DNA of 64,000 nucleotides, taken from positions 496,001 to 560,000 of the forward strand of contig CANMLW010000001.1 in assembly GCA_947498705.1 (NCBI GenBank), in the 5' to 3' direction. A model generated the notes under the pieces. The model saw only the letters and a program-made list of their open reading frames with translations. It did not search any database and had not been told where the DNA came from. Source of the DNA: an uncultured Aquimarina sp. Its GTDB lineage: Bacteria; Bacteroidota; Bacteroidia; Flavobacteriales; Flavobacteriaceae. Below, piece by piece: positions 19,047 to 27,972 of the stretch (position 1 is its first letter; each line of letters opens with the position of its first letter). The position numbers and the translations under genes were made by a program.

Positions 19047-19811
19047 ATGAAGTTAAAATGTTTGGTGGTAGATGATGAACCCCTAGCACGTAATCTGTTA
19101 AAAGGTTATATAGAAAAACTCTACCCCACACTAGTAATAGAAGGTGTCTGTAATAGTGCAATAGAAGCACAGAATTTTTTATTCAAAAACCATGTGGATG
19201 TATTGTTTATGGATATTGAAATGCCAAACCTAAGCGGGATGGATTTTCTAAAATCTCTAAGTAACCCACCTTTTACCATTATTACCTCTGCATATTCTGA
19301 ATTTGCGGTTACCAGTTATGAATTAGATAATATAGTAGATTACTTAATTAAGCCAATTGCATTTAATCGATTTGTAAAAGCAACAAATAGAGTTGTATGT
19401 TTATTGAATAAAGATGAAAATGTAGCAATTACAAAAAATGTGGAATCAACATCGCATACTGGTGTACCGGTACTAATAGAAAAAAAAAGTGATTATATTT
19501 TTTTTAGACAGGAGAGTAAAATTATCAAAGTTAATCATAATGGTATTCGATACATACAGAGTTTTGGAGAGTATGCCAAGGTATATACAGAAGAAGGAAG
19601 AATCGTTTCTAGACTAGCATTAAGTAAAATATTGGATAATCTACCAAGAGAACGATTTATTAGAATTCATAGATCTTATATCGTTAACCTTCAGTTTATT
19701 TCGCATTTAGAAGGAAATCATGTAATGATAGGAGATGCGGCTATCCCCGTAAGTAGAGGTAAAAAAGAAGAGTTGTTAAGTTTTATTAAGGCTAATGGAT
19801 ATCTAGATTAA
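19047..19811 (+). CDS. LytTR-family response regulator
   Basis: 254 residues from ATG 19047 (MKLKCLVVDDEP). A longer frame begins at TTG 18990 but adds a non-conserved stretch before the receiver domain, so I reject it. The receiver domain (1-120) has D9, D10, the phosphoacceptor D56 in FMDIEMPN, and K in DYLIKPIAF. The C-terminal LytTR DNA-binding domain (about 145-250) has YIQSFGEYAKVYTEEGRIVS and FIRIHRSYIVNL. It forms a two-component pair with the kinase gene just upstream. Confidence 0.92.
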   Translation: MKLKCLVVDDEPLARNLLKGYIEKLYPTLVIEGVCNSAIEAQNFLFKNHVDVLFMDIEMPNLSGMDFLKSLSNPPFTIITSAYSEFAVTSYELDNIVDYLIKPIAFNRFVKATNRVVCLLNKDENVAITKNVESTSHTGVPVLIEKKSDYIFFRQESKIIKVNHNGIRYIQSFGEYAKVYTEEGRIVSRLALSKILDNLPRERFIRIHRSYIVNLQFISHLEGNHVMIGDAAIPVSRGKKEELLSFIKANGYLD

Positions 19812-19832
19812 ACTATTCTTGGGTTCATAAAT

Positions 19833-19861
19833 AAAGAGGTACCGTTATTTGATACCTCTTT
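19833..19861. terminator. Bidirectional terminator between convergent genes
   Basis: AAAGAGGTA (19833-19841) pairs with TACCTCTTT (19853-19861). It lies between the response regulator and the convergent TTR-like gene and has A/T runs on both sides. Confidence 0.7.
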
Positions 19862-19889
19862 AAGTGGCTTAAAGTTTAGTTACTAATCC

Positions 19890-21767
19890 TCAAACTTTAC
19901 AAAATGATATAAAATCATTGATAGGGCCTGGTTCGCCATCTCCAGTCGTGAGCTTTACAGTTGTTCTTAAAGTAACTGTGTATGCACAGGGCAATAAATC
20001 ATTTACATCCAAAAGAGTAGGAGGCGAGGTTAGAGGTAAATTAATTAGTTGTGTGGTTCCATAGGTCTCTGGTGATGCCATTAAAGCTATCGGAGAAAAC
20101 CCAAAATTTTGTCCGGGCTTTTTGGGCCCTGTAATCGATAACGATACAGAAGATAAGTTTTCGTTTCTTGCGTGATATTTTATATGTAAGGCATTAGTAA
20201 TTTTATTACACCCGGTAGTACCCGATACAATTTCGTCTATATTTACTGATACCGCTGCTACCTGATTATTTACCACCAGTGGTGCCCAACTACCATGTTT
20301 ATTAACATTGTCATATTCGACATTAAATATGGCGATAGGTTTAGAAGTCCCTGCCACCACTTCAGTTGCAGCATTATTTATTTCTCTTTGTTTCATACGA
20401 ATGGCAAAATATCGATTACGTGTATGTGGTCTTGCAGGAGATACAGTTGCATTGCCAATATCAGAAGTTGGTGAACTCATATCTATAGGAATCATGTTGG
20501 CAATTTGTAACGTGTTTAGTTTAAGTATCTCTGCGTCTTGATGCGGTTCAAAGTTTCCATTCTGAGGAACAGGAACCCAATTGCCATTAAAATTATTATT
20601 AGGTGCTATACTATTGGTTTTATAAGGAACTTTATCCACTGGATTATTAGGATCACCTGTTAATATGATAAAATTACCTATGATTGTAGAAGGTATCATT
20701 GCAGGTGTTACAGGAGACCAGCCTCCAGGTAAAAGAACGTTATTTGGAGCTGCAACCTCCTGATACTCGAACATATATTCCATAGGATTACCATTTAACG
20801 TTTTGGTAATGGTTCCTATAAGGTTAATAGTTCTAAAAAACGCGAAATCATTAAACCCTGCGCGTAGTGTTTTTCCGTTGACCGTATTAATTTCGTCCTG
20901 AATCTTTATTTTACGGGTTAAACCAAAATTAGTAAACGATGCTGGAATCGGAATTTCGGGAATCACAATGTCGTCTAAACAAAGTGTAACGCAAAGGCAA
21001 GGTCCCACATCTTTTCTTTTGTCAGATGGTTTTTCAAATTCTACCGGACTACCATTAATTTCTAAGTTAAAATATACATCTGGACCACTGTGAAAAGGAG
21101 GAAAAGGAGTTTCTACATTTATGAGTGGTGATAAGAAGGTTTGCTTAAAATCCTGACTACTATAATCTATTCTAAAGTGTCCATTTAGATCTGTTACGTC
21201 GGATCCGAGCTTATCATCACCGATCCAGTCATCATCCATAGCAATAACTTTTACTCCCGGAATAGGAATATTGTCATTTTTACAATCCAGTAATATCCCA
21301 CAAATTACCCAGGCATCAAATAGCTCACGAATTCTGCACCAAAAACGACTATTGATGCAATATTTCCAATAAAATACAATACCCTGATTGGTTTGTCTCC
21401 ATCTTGGTTGTAGTGATGTTAAGGTAAATTGAATTGGATCACGATCTTTACTTTTTTGATTATATACACGTTTTGTGAGAATATCGATCATAATAGGACC
21501 ATCATATTCTGCATATTTTCCTTTCAATTCGGTCTCATAATTTCCTTTTTCATCGATTTCTGCTTCTGCAATTAATAGTTTTGATTTTGCTTTAACCTGC
21601 TTTTCGCCTAATATTTGTAAAGTGTTTTTTGGATCTGCAGTAACATGCGTTACTACGTCTACATTAAGATTTTCTACTCTATAAAAACGTACGATAGAAC
21701 CCAATAATGGTTCCTTACAATCTCTACATATTTCCCCTGCAAGATTACCTTTTAGAATAAACCCCAT
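19890..21767 (-). CDS. Large protein with transthyretin-like domains, no signal peptide
   Basis: 625 residues, unrecognised overall. The N-terminus MGFILKGNLAGEICRDCKEP has a CxxC and begins a beta-sandwich of the carboxypeptidase-regulatory/transthyretin type (residues about 1-110, with ENLNVDVVTHVTADPKN and AEAEIDEKGNYETELKG). A second similar domain spans about 155-250 (CGILLDCKNDNIPIPGVKV, then GSDVTDLNGHFRIDYSS). The C-terminal 370 residues are beta-rich with many N, P and G. No signal peptide or membrane helix is visible, which is unusual for TTR-like repeat proteins. It is a single-gene unit closed by a shared terminator. A structural or adaptor role is only a guess. Confidence 0.75.
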   Translation of the reverse strand: MGFILKGNLAGEICRDCKEPLLGSIVRFYRVENLNVDVVTHVTADPKNTLQILGEKQVKAKSKLLIAEAEIDEKGNYETELKGKYAEYDGPIMIDILTKRVYNQKSKDRDPIQFTLTSLQPRWRQTNQGIVFYWKYCINSRFWCRIRELFDAWVICGILLDCKNDNIPIPGVKVIAMDDDWIGDDKLGSDVTDLNGHFRIDYSSQDFKQTFLSPLINVETPFPPFHSGPDVYFNLEINGSPVEFEKPSDKRKDVGPCLCVTLCLDDIVIPEIPIPASFTNFGLTRKIKIQDEINTVNGKTLRAGFNDFAFFRTINLIGTITKTLNGNPMEYMFEYQEVAAPNNVLLPGGWSPVTPAMIPSTIIGNFIILTGDPNNPVDKVPYKTNSIAPNNNFNGNWVPVPQNGNFEPHQDAEILKLNTLQIANMIPIDMSSPTSDIGNATVSPARPHTRNRYFAIRMKQREINNAATEVVAGTSKPIAIFNVEYDNVNKHGSWAPLVVNNQVAAVSVNIDEIVSGTTGCNKITNALHIKYHARNENLSSVSLSITGPKKPGQNFGFSPIALMASPETYGTTQLINLPLTSPPTLLDVNDLLPCAYTVTLRTTVKLTTGDGEPGPINDFISFCKV

Positions 21768-21931
21768 TTTGTTTAAGTTTTAAGATTAATTTATTGATAT
21801 CTCAAAATTATAACTATATAACTTATTGATAAAGAGTTTAATAACTGATTTTGGTAGCCGTTAAAAACCCTTTTTTTGTACAGGGGTTAAACGGTTAATT
21901 TCACTTATGGATGGTTTATTAGAAAATCTGT

Positions 21932-21939
21932 TAGATTTG
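21932..21939 (+). promoter_or_regulatory. -7 box before the 94-residue gene
   Basis: TAGATTTG matches TAnnTTTG, 7 bases before the ATG at 21947, predicting a nearly leaderless message. Upstream at about 21857-21895 is an imperfect inverted repeat (CCGTTAAAAACCC against GGGGTTAAACGG) that could be an operator. Confidence 0.45.
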
Positions 21940-21946
21940 TAAACAC

Positions 21947-22231
21947 ATGGAAGATTTAGAGCAATATTTTGAAGGAGAAGAAAGTTGGGCAACGTTTTCA
22001 AAAATGTTTGAAGATGATTGGACCAATTCTGATATTCAACAACATCTTTTAAAGCTTTGTAAAAACCAAATTGATTTGGCTAAGGTGATAAATTATCACC
22101 TAGGAAAACAAAGTGTTACATGGATGAGTTTGAAAGCTCGGGCATTGGATCACTTAACTCCTTTAGAATGTCTTGAAAATGAAACCTTAATAAAAAGGTT
22201 GAAAGTATGTTTAATGAGATTTCCCGGCTAA
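21947..22231 (+). CDS. Small acidic protein, weakly antitoxin (ParS/MbcA)-like C-terminus
   Basis: 94 residues. The end, WMSLKARALDHLTPLECLEN then IKRLKVCLMRFPG, resembles the toxin-binding domain of Xre/MbcA/ParS antitoxins (LdG..PlelL....rv..lL.r), but the match is weak. I see no RES-domain toxin gene next to it, and no helix-turn-helix. The N-terminus is acidic (EDLEQYFEGEESWATF). It could equally be a conserved flavobacterial small protein of other function. A consensus -7 box directly upstream supports expression. Confidence 0.6.
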   Translation: MEDLEQYFEGEESWATFSKMFEDDWTNSDIQQHLLKLCKNQIDLAKVINYHLGKQSVTWMSLKARALDHLTPLECLENETLIKRLKVCLMRFPG

Positions 22232-22308
22232 ATAGTACACATAAAAATTAAATAGTAGGGTAACATTTGTTAGTATCAAGAACATAATATTAAACGTAAA
22301 ATGATAAT

Positions 22309-22887
22309 ATGAAAGAACAGAGTTTTAAATTGGGTACCTATAATTTGGGTATCGATAAGGGAAGTGCAAAAATATATGCTCAAATTAAAGAAGGGATTTT
22401 AACTTGGTGGATCGATATCTATTCTGATGTTAAAGAAATTGAAGAGATTGATTGGGGAGTCCAGCTTTATTGTGAGGACCTAAGATTAGAATTAAAACAT
22501 TGGAGAGATTTGGGTACTGTTAAGATTGAATTTGAAGATTGTTGGGATGAGGAAATTGATGATAATATTGCAGGAATCTATGTTTTCGAACATGAAGACG
22601 TTAAAAATACAACTATAGAAATGAAAGCTACTAAAGATAATTTTTTTCAGATCGAATGGAAGGGGATTGGTTTGGTTTCTGGAGAAGAGTATGAAATTTT
22701 TGTTTTTACAGAAATAGAGTTTACCGAAATAGTTTCCTGGTCGCTAAATCTGGAAGAGTCTAATCAATGGTTTTCTAAATATTTTAACCTAGAGGATTAT
22801 CATATTGGCGACCCTGAAATTACCAATCATCATAACGGAAAGGATATTGGAAGAATTATTTACACACCTAAATTAAATATGTTGTAA
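22309..22887 (+). CDS. Acidic uncharacterised protein (immunity-protein-like composition)
   Basis: 192 residues, very acidic and rich in Trp (TWWIDIYSDVKEIEEIDWG, then FEDCWDEEIDD). It has alternating beta-like segments and no signal or membrane helix. I do not recognise a family. Size, acidity and position in a run of small unrelated genes are typical of bacterial immunity-type proteins, but no toxin is adjacent, so this is a weak inference. The gene follows the 94-residue gene by 77 bases on the same strand. Confidence 0.65.
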   Translation: MKEQSFKLGTYNLGIDKGSAKIYAQIKEGILTWWIDIYSDVKEIEEIDWGVQLYCEDLRLELKHWRDLGTVKIEFEDCWDEEIDDNIAGIYVFEHEDVKNTTIEMKATKDNFFQIEWKGIGLVSGEEYEIFVFTEIEFTEIVSWSLNLEESNQWFSKYFNLEDYHIGDPEITNHHNGKDIGRIIYTPKLNML

Positions 22888-23341
22888 TTACAATAGGAAA
22901 TGTGCCATAAGCTAAAAGATTAAAAATAGTTAAACTGAATAATAAATATGTTTAAATTAGGGCTTATACTTAGTGTTATCTGTTTTATCATTTGAGATTT
23001 TCTAAACGATTTTGGATATTGTGTTAAGTTAATTCTTTTGTAAATCAAGAAACTCTATATCCAAAATAACCTGTATAATGGTTCTAATTAGAAATACTAA
23101 AATAACCAAAACAACTCTTCGAGTTAAAACCTCTGATAACTTATTTAAACAATGAGAATTAAAAAATATTAAGTGGTATTTCTTTTTTGTTTTTTTGAAT
23201 AAATTTATAGTTAATTAAAAGAAAAGCTAATGTTTCAAAATCGGGTCTTTACAATGAAAAAGATCACCAAATAATTTTTGAATTATTGAAAGCTAAATAC
23301 CTATAAAAAATTACTGTCACAAGCAATCAATTTAAAGTTAG
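22888..23341. other. 454-base gene-free region with a perfect inverted repeat
   Basis: Contains TTTTGGATAT (23010-23019) and its exact complement ATATCCAAAA (23057-23066) separated by 37 bases. A frame from ATG 22949 encodes only MFKLGLILSVICFII before a stop, which looks like a membrane-protein beginning and may be a relic. Nothing else is supported. Confidence 0.4.
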
Positions 23342-24070
23342 ATGGATAATATAAAAAGTATTATAAAAAAGGCGCAGGATGATTTGTTTCCTGAGTTGGA
23401 GTTAAAAATTCGTAAAGAATTAGAGAAGAAAGATAAAAGTTGGCTTATTGATCAGATTATTTACTTAACATGCGAAAGGCATAGTTTACAAGAACAGAAA
23501 CACTCTCTTGATGCAATGAAAAAATGTTTGAATCGAATTACCAAAACTGGGTATGATGATCAAATGGTAGTTAAGTTTATTGATAAATATAGAAAGATTA
23601 GTAGAGAGGACCTGGAAGAATCTGGATTTCTAATAAATCCACCACATATGGGATTGGATATTATTGAATCTCATCAAAGGTCAAAAAAGGGAGAAGTACT
23701 TCTCGAGGAAGCTCGAGATATGCTCTATGCAGCTTTGTATGGAGATGAAACAATAAATGTTGATTTTACGCGTGAAAGGGAAGAAGTTTTAACCATAATA
23801 TTACCCCTAGGTAAATCAGATGCATTGCCTTTTTTGAAAGCAGTTACAGAGGTGAATGTTACAGGAACCTGGAAAGACCCCGAAGGAGTTTCTAATGATG
23901 ATCACACTAATAATGTTGGATTACAAATCGAATTTAGTGATAATACAAGTGAGATTATAGGAGTTGCAATATTTGTTGCATTACGATTAATTAACCTTTT
24001 ACATATTAATGAACAGATTTTATATGCTCGTATGGAAAAAGTTGAACGAAGTTCATTACAACCTTTGTAA
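23342..24070 (+). CDS. Uncharacterised cytoplasmic protein
   Basis: 242 residues, no recognised family. The N-terminal 130 residues are helical and charged (KIRKELEKKDKSWLIDQIIY, then CERHSLQEQKHSLDAMKKC). The C-terminal half is mixed alpha/beta (REREEVLTIILPLGKSDALPF, then LQIEFSDNTSEIIGVAIFV). There is no signal peptide and no zinc motif. It is followed 31 bases later by another small gene on the same strand, probably in one transcript. The frame is convincing because of even codon use and length, but function is unknown. Confidence 0.7.
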   Translation: MDNIKSIIKKAQDDLFPELELKIRKELEKKDKSWLIDQIIYLTCERHSLQEQKHSLDAMKKCLNRITKTGYDDQMVVKFIDKYRKISREDLEESGFLINPPHMGLDIIESHQRSKKGEVLLEEARDMLYAALYGDETINVDFTREREEVLTIILPLGKSDALPFLKAVTEVNVTGTWKDPEGVSNDDHTNNVGLQIEFSDNTSEIIGVAIFVALRLINLLHINEQILYARMEKVERSSLQPL

Positions 24071-24101
24071 AAAATAATTGAGAAAAAGAATATACCTTGA
24101 T

Positions 24102-24503
24102 ATGGATGATAAATACCAAATTGATGAGTTGATTAAACGATTCTTCAGTATTTTCAAAAATACGGGAAACCAATCTCCTGATTGGAGTATCATTAATGAA
24201 ACCTGCTTACCTGAACTATTAATTATAAAAAAGGAAGGCAAAGAACAAGAGGTTTATACTCTTGAAACCTTTATAGCACCAAGAAAAAAGCTGTTGACTG
24301 CTGGAAATTTGATAGAATTTGAAGAAAAGGAAATCAAAGAAGAAACAAAAATTATAGGAAATATTGCGCAACGGTATTCGGTTTATACAAAAAAAGGGAA
24401 ATTGAATGGGACTTATTTCACACAAAACGGAAACAAACTATTTCAACTAGTAAATACACAAAGTGGATGGAGGATCAACGCTATTGTTTGGGAAGATGTT
24501 TAG
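24102..24503 (+). CDS. NTF2-like small protein
   Basis: 133 residues from ATG 24102 (MDDKYQIDELIKRFF). A TTG at 24078 adds eight residues and is less likely. The layout is that of SnoaL/DUF4440-like NTF2 proteins: an N-terminal helix (IDELIKRFFSIFKNTGN), a short central strand region, and a final pair of strands YFTQNGNKLFQLVNTQSGWR followed by INAIVWEDV. Many such proteins are ligand binders or immunity-like proteins. It is probably co-transcribed with the preceding unknown gene. Confidence 0.65.
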   Translation: MDDKYQIDELIKRFFSIFKNTGNQSPDWSIINETCLPELLIIKKEGKEQEVYTLETFIAPRKKLLTAGNLIEFEEKEIKEETKIIGNIAQRYSVYTKKGKLNGTYFTQNGNKLFQLVNTQSGWRINAIVWEDV

Positions 24504-24702
24504 ACAAATGAGATATAAAAAACTTTCCTTTTTTGAAGCTCATTTTTGCATGCAATATAGGAGTAACCTCAAAATTAAAAATCTGAAAAACAACTTCTAT
24601 TGTTAAGTATAAAATTTGTTTTTTTTCTTTTAAGTTATAAATAGCAATACAACTTTGTTATATTTTATAATTCTACAATCATAATTAGAGATATATTTTA
24701 GG

Positions 24703-24740
24703 ATGGCACTATATGGTAATTGATTACTGTATAGCGTCAT
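24703..24740. terminator. Long imperfect hairpin, possible terminator
   Basis: ATGGCACTATATGGTAAT (24703-24720) pairs with ATTACTGTATAGCGTCAT (24723-24740) through 14 Watson-Crick and 3 G-U pairs with one mismatch. TTTGTTTT follows on the plus strand. It lies in the 322-base gap before the next gene, which is otherwise empty. Confidence 0.5.
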
Positions 24741-24825
24741 TTGTTTTAGGGTTAAAAACTCTTTCCTAAAAATCAATTATTTTCTTACCTTTTGATTTTT
24801 AAATAAAATTTGATAACTATATTTT

Positions 24826-25506
24826 ATGAAAACCATACCTAAAGAAGCATTTCAATTCTTAGAACAATTAAAGGAGAATAATCATAGAGATTGGATGACC
24901 GAACATAAAAAACAGTATCAAAGGAATGAGAAGAAGCTAAAAGAATTTTATGCAGCGATTGCAGAGCGTTTAAATGAAAAGGATGAGATAGAAAAAACCA
25001 AAGTATTTAGAATAAACCGCGATGTTCGTTTTAGCAAAGATAAAACTCCATACAATATCCATCGAAGTGTAAGTTTTAGCAGAGCAGGAGCACATCGTAG
25101 AGGAGGATATTACCTTAGGTTAGAACCTGGAAACTCACTTATCGCAGGAGGTTTTTTTAGTCCAGAACCGGCAGATTTATTAAGAATAAGAAAAGAGTTT
25201 GAAATGGATGACCAGGAGATTCGAGATATCTTATCTGATCCTGATTTTAAGAAAGCTTTTGGTGGTTTTAATCCTTCTAATCAGGTAAAGACAGCCCCCA
25301 AGGGATTTAGTAAAGATCATCCAAGCATAGATTTAATCAAAAACAAATCTTTCTATGTAACTCATGATTTTACAGACAAAGAGGTTTTTGCTCCAGATTT
25401 TTTAGATAAACTGATCTATCATTATGAATTGCTAAGACCCTATTTTGATTATATGAGTGATGTTTTAACTACCGATCTGAACGGAGTTTCATTATTAGAT
25501 GATTAG
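24826..25506 (+). CDS. DUF2461-family protein (TIGR02453)
   Basis: 226 residues. Family hallmarks are clear: IPKEAFQFLEQLKENNHRDW at the N-terminus (FL..L..NN...W), VFRINRDVRFSKDKTPYNIH with the conserved R-D-x-R-F-S-x-D-K-x-P-Y block, and GGYYLRLEPGNSLIAGGFF. The family is cytoplasmic and widespread in bacteria and fungi, with no established biochemical role. It stands alone and is closed by a terminator at 25582-25619. Confidence 0.88.
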   Translation: MKTIPKEAFQFLEQLKENNHRDWMTEHKKQYQRNEKKLKEFYAAIAERLNEKDEIEKTKVFRINRDVRFSKDKTPYNIHRSVSFSRAGAHRRGGYYLRLEPGNSLIAGGFFSPEPADLLRIRKEFEMDDQEIRDILSDPDFKKAFGGFNPSNQVKTAPKGFSKDHPSIDLIKNKSFYVTHDFTDKEVFAPDFLDKLIYHYELLRPYFDYMSDVLTTDLNGVSLLDD

Positions 25507-25581
25507 AGATTGTCCTATTAGAATTTTATAAATATTAGTTAATCGGTTCAAGGTTAACAATCCATAAAAATAACAACAATG

Positions 25582-25619
25582 AAAGGCATAAAAACGTTAG
25601 GTTTTATAGCCTTTTTTTT
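25582..25619 (+). terminator. Terminator after the DUF2461 gene
   Basis: AAAGGC then ATAAAAAC on the left pairs with GTTTTATAGCC on the right with one bulged base, and a run of eight T follows. It also isolates the toxin-like operon from upstream transcription. Confidence 0.7.
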
Positions 25620-25679
25620 GTGGATATGAAATATGATGAAATATTTTTTTTAGACATTTTTATTGAAATTAGTAATGTG

Positions 25680-25701
25680 ATCGAAGGTAAATTATTTCGA
25701 T
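25680..25701. promoter_or_regulatory. Inverted repeat upstream of the toxin-like operon
   Basis: ATCGAA (25680-25685) and TTCGAT (25696-25701) are separated by 10 bases, about 90 bases before the first ATG. It is a possible operator for a dimeric regulator. I could not identify a clear TAnnTTTG promoter box here. Confidence 0.35.
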
Positions 25702-25789
25702 TAAGTAGCTACAATCAATTTTTTATTTCGGGGGCGTAATTCTGAAAAGCCTTGTTTAATAGAGTAGGACAATCTAAAAAAAAATAACA

Positions 25790-26884
25790 ATGAGTACACC
25801 TAAAGTAAATATCGGAGGAAGTCAAGTTAAAGGAGCCATGAGTAATACTCAAGCCGCTTCAATTTTATTGCAAAATTACACACAAACAGTATTAGGAACA
25901 CCTGATATTATTTTACCAGCCAGTGTAGGTACAGATTCTAAGAGTAATGTTGTTGCAGATTTACCTATTCATCAAGCGTTAGCTAGAAAAAATGCTAACT
26001 ATTATTTAGATACTGTTAATGTAACCTTGGTACAGGGAATAGCTGATATTGTAGGTTTTTCTAATTTATGGAATGCCGAATACGATCGTTTATTAGCGTT
26101 GGCAAAAGATATTAATACAGGCGACAATAAGGAGACCTTTAAAAGTGGTATTGCAAATTTAATTTCACAAACAAAACAAAAAGAAACCAATACGGTAACC
26201 GCTCTTAGTTCACTTAATGATTTTCTACCTAAAATAGAGACAGATAGTAGAAACTTTACTACAGATGCACAACATGTTACAGTAGCTTTGGGAGGAGAAC
26301 ATGGTGCTATAGAACAATTAAATAAACAAATTGCTGCCGATAATAAAGCCATCAATAAAGATATGGCGATTATTGCAGGAGGAGCTACCGCAGATGTTGT
26401 TGGTGGGTTGATGATTGCTGTTGGTGTATTAGCAGAAATAGAAACAGCAGGTGCTTCTACTGCGTTGGTAGTAGGTGGACTTGCAGTTGTTGCAGGAGGA
26501 ACCACTGCAATGATAATTGCTGGTAAAAGTTTGTCAAAAACAAAATCAGATCTTGCAGCTGCAAGTCGCCAGTTAGCAATTGATAAATTATGTTACACCA
26601 GTACAAAAATGTCTAGTCATACCATCGAAAATTTACAAAATGCAGTAGGGCAAGGGGTAACAGCAGTTACAGGGCTTCAAAAAGGATGGCAATCACTGCA
26701 GAGTGATTTTAACGAAGTGGTAAGTCAATTAGAAACAAGTAACCCAGATCTGGGGTCTTGGCTAGTAAATACTCTGGAAGCTGCTAATGCCGATTGGCAA
26801 GATGCATTAACATTGGCAAAAAGCTTACAGCAATATGGAACGTTACCTACTAAAAAATCTAACGAAACATCTGTAGTAGCATGA
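25790..26884 (+). CDS. Putative alpha-pore-forming toxin component 1 (HBL/NHE/YaxAB-like), membrane-hairpin subunit
   Basis: 364 residues, largely helical and without a signal peptide. Long helices flank a hydrophobic hairpin at about residues 193-245 (IIAGGATADVVGGLMIAVGV, then ALVVGGLAVVAGGTTAMII), as in the head domain of ClyA/HBL-type toxins. Motifs shared with other operon members: FSNLWNAEYDRLLALAKDI (90-108), TDSRNF (151-156), GWQSLQSDF (299-307) and a C-terminal ADW (334-336). The family inserts such a hairpin into target membranes after assembly with partner proteins. It is the first gene of a four-gene overlapping operon. The fold assignment is from pattern, not from a search; target and export route are unknown. 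Confidence 0.75.
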   Translation: MSTPKVNIGGSQVKGAMSNTQAASILLQNYTQTVLGTPDIILPASVGTDSKSNVVADLPIHQALARKNANYYLDTVNVTLVQGIADIVGFSNLWNAEYDRLLALAKDINTGDNKETFKSGIANLISQTKQKETNTVTALSSLNDFLPKIETDSRNFTTDAQHVTVALGGEHGAIEQLNKQIAADNKAINKDMAIIAGGATADVVGGLMIAVGVLAEIETAGASTALVVGGLAVVAGGTTAMIIAGKSLSKTKSDLAAASRQLAIDKLCYTSTKMSSHTIENLQNAVGQGVTAVTGLQKGWQSLQSDFNEVVSQLETSNPDLGSWLVNTLEAANADWQDALTLAKSLQQYGTLPTKKSNETSVVA

Positions 26885-27972
26885 GTATCGTAAACAACCC
26901 ATTTAGTGCTTCAGGTATTTTACTTGGAGCACAAAATGTGATGTCATCGGCCAATTTGTTACAAACTTATGCCATGGCAGTAGCCAATCAAGCAGAGGCA
27001 GATATACCAGAAATTCCAGGTTTTGTTACTGATCAGGGAACTGCGACTAGAAATGCGATATCTATCCAAACAGAGTTAATTCCTTCTTTAGTAGATTTAA
27101 TTGCTCATCCACTGGCGTTTTCAAACCTGATTTTGGCAGAATACGATTCACTAGTATCTGATGCCGAAAAAATTGAAGATGGTAGTCTATCTAAAGAACA
27201 ACGACAAGTAGCTGTCAAGGATTTTATAAAAGGGATAGATGTACTTATTCAATCTATTGATCAGGGAAACATGCAAATAAAATTAACATTGAATTCTATT
27301 GCATTGTTTTTGGATGTTTTGAAAAAAGATAACAATTCCTTGGATGCAGATCTCAAAATGGCAGAGAAATTGCTCAAAAAAGATCAAATAGATAAGTTAC
27401 AATCTGCTTTAACAGCAATTTTGAGCAAACTAGAAGCTGATAATGAAGAAATTTCTAAAGGAGCAGTAAATGGTTTGGTTGCTGCTGCACAAATTTCTTT
27501 AGGAGTGGTTTTATCGTATTACAAAGGCCCGGCAGATGGTTTTAAAATGATTATTGCTGGAATTAAAGGAGCAGCAGAAGAAGGTTCTAGAGAACAAAAA
27601 GCATTAGACGATGTGAATACACAGTTTGATTTGTACAAAACTGTAATTACAGATTTGCTCTCTGCAGAAGCTATTTATGGTGTAGTGAAAACTTTAACAC
27701 ATATGGATGGTTTATTGTACTCGAATGTACAAAGTGCACAATTATCAATTGAAGCATTTGTACAAGCATCACAAAATTTTGTCGAAGGTTTAAACCTCGT
27801 TAAAACATCTTTAACAGAAAAGCTCTCATTACGAGGAGGTCTGCAGCTTCAGTTAGACGATGCTAAATCTGGTTGGAGCAATTTGCACACTCAAATAATG
27901 AATTTTCAGATTATAGAAGTTAATCCTACTATAAATACCAATGAACAGTCAAGCGTCAACTATACTACTTAA
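26881..27972 (+). CDS. Putative alpha-pore-forming toxin component 2, second hydrophobic-head subunit
   Basis: 363 residues, same architecture as the gene before it. Its ATG overlaps that gene's stop (ATGA). FSNLILAEYDSLVSDAEKI (80-98) matches the component-1 motif, and GWSNL (331-335) matches the C-terminal motif. The central hydrophobic part is weaker and broken (AVNGLVAAAQISLGVVLSYY at about 195-214, then MIIAGIKGAA near 223-232). TDSRNF is not present; the equivalent region reads KKDNNSLDADLK. The C-terminus is Asn/Thr-rich. Divergence with conserved layout is what HBL, NHE, Ahl and Mak systems show between subunits. Confidence 0.72.
   Translation: MSIVNNPFSASGILLGAQNVMSSANLLQTYAMAVANQAEADIPEIPGFVTDQGTATRNAISIQTELIPSLVDLIAHPLAFSNLILAEYDSLVSDAEKIEDGSLSKEQRQVAVKDFIKGIDVLIQSIDQGNMQIKLTLNSIALFLDVLKKDNNSLDADLKMAEKLLKKDQIDKLQSALTAILSKLEADNEEISKGAVNGLVAAAQISLGVVLSYYKGPADGFKMIIAGIKGAAEEGSREQKALDDVNTQFDLYKTVITDLLSAEAIYGVVKTLTHMDGLLYSNVQSAQLSIEAFVQASQNFVEGLNLVKTSLTEKLSLRGGLQLQLDDAKSGWSNLHTQIMNFQIIEVNPTINTNEQSSVNYTT

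Noticed and set aside
25580..25630. A 16-codon hydrophobic frame starting ATG AAA GGC
   Set aside because: It coincides exactly with the hairpin and T run of a terminator, so it is not treated as a gene.
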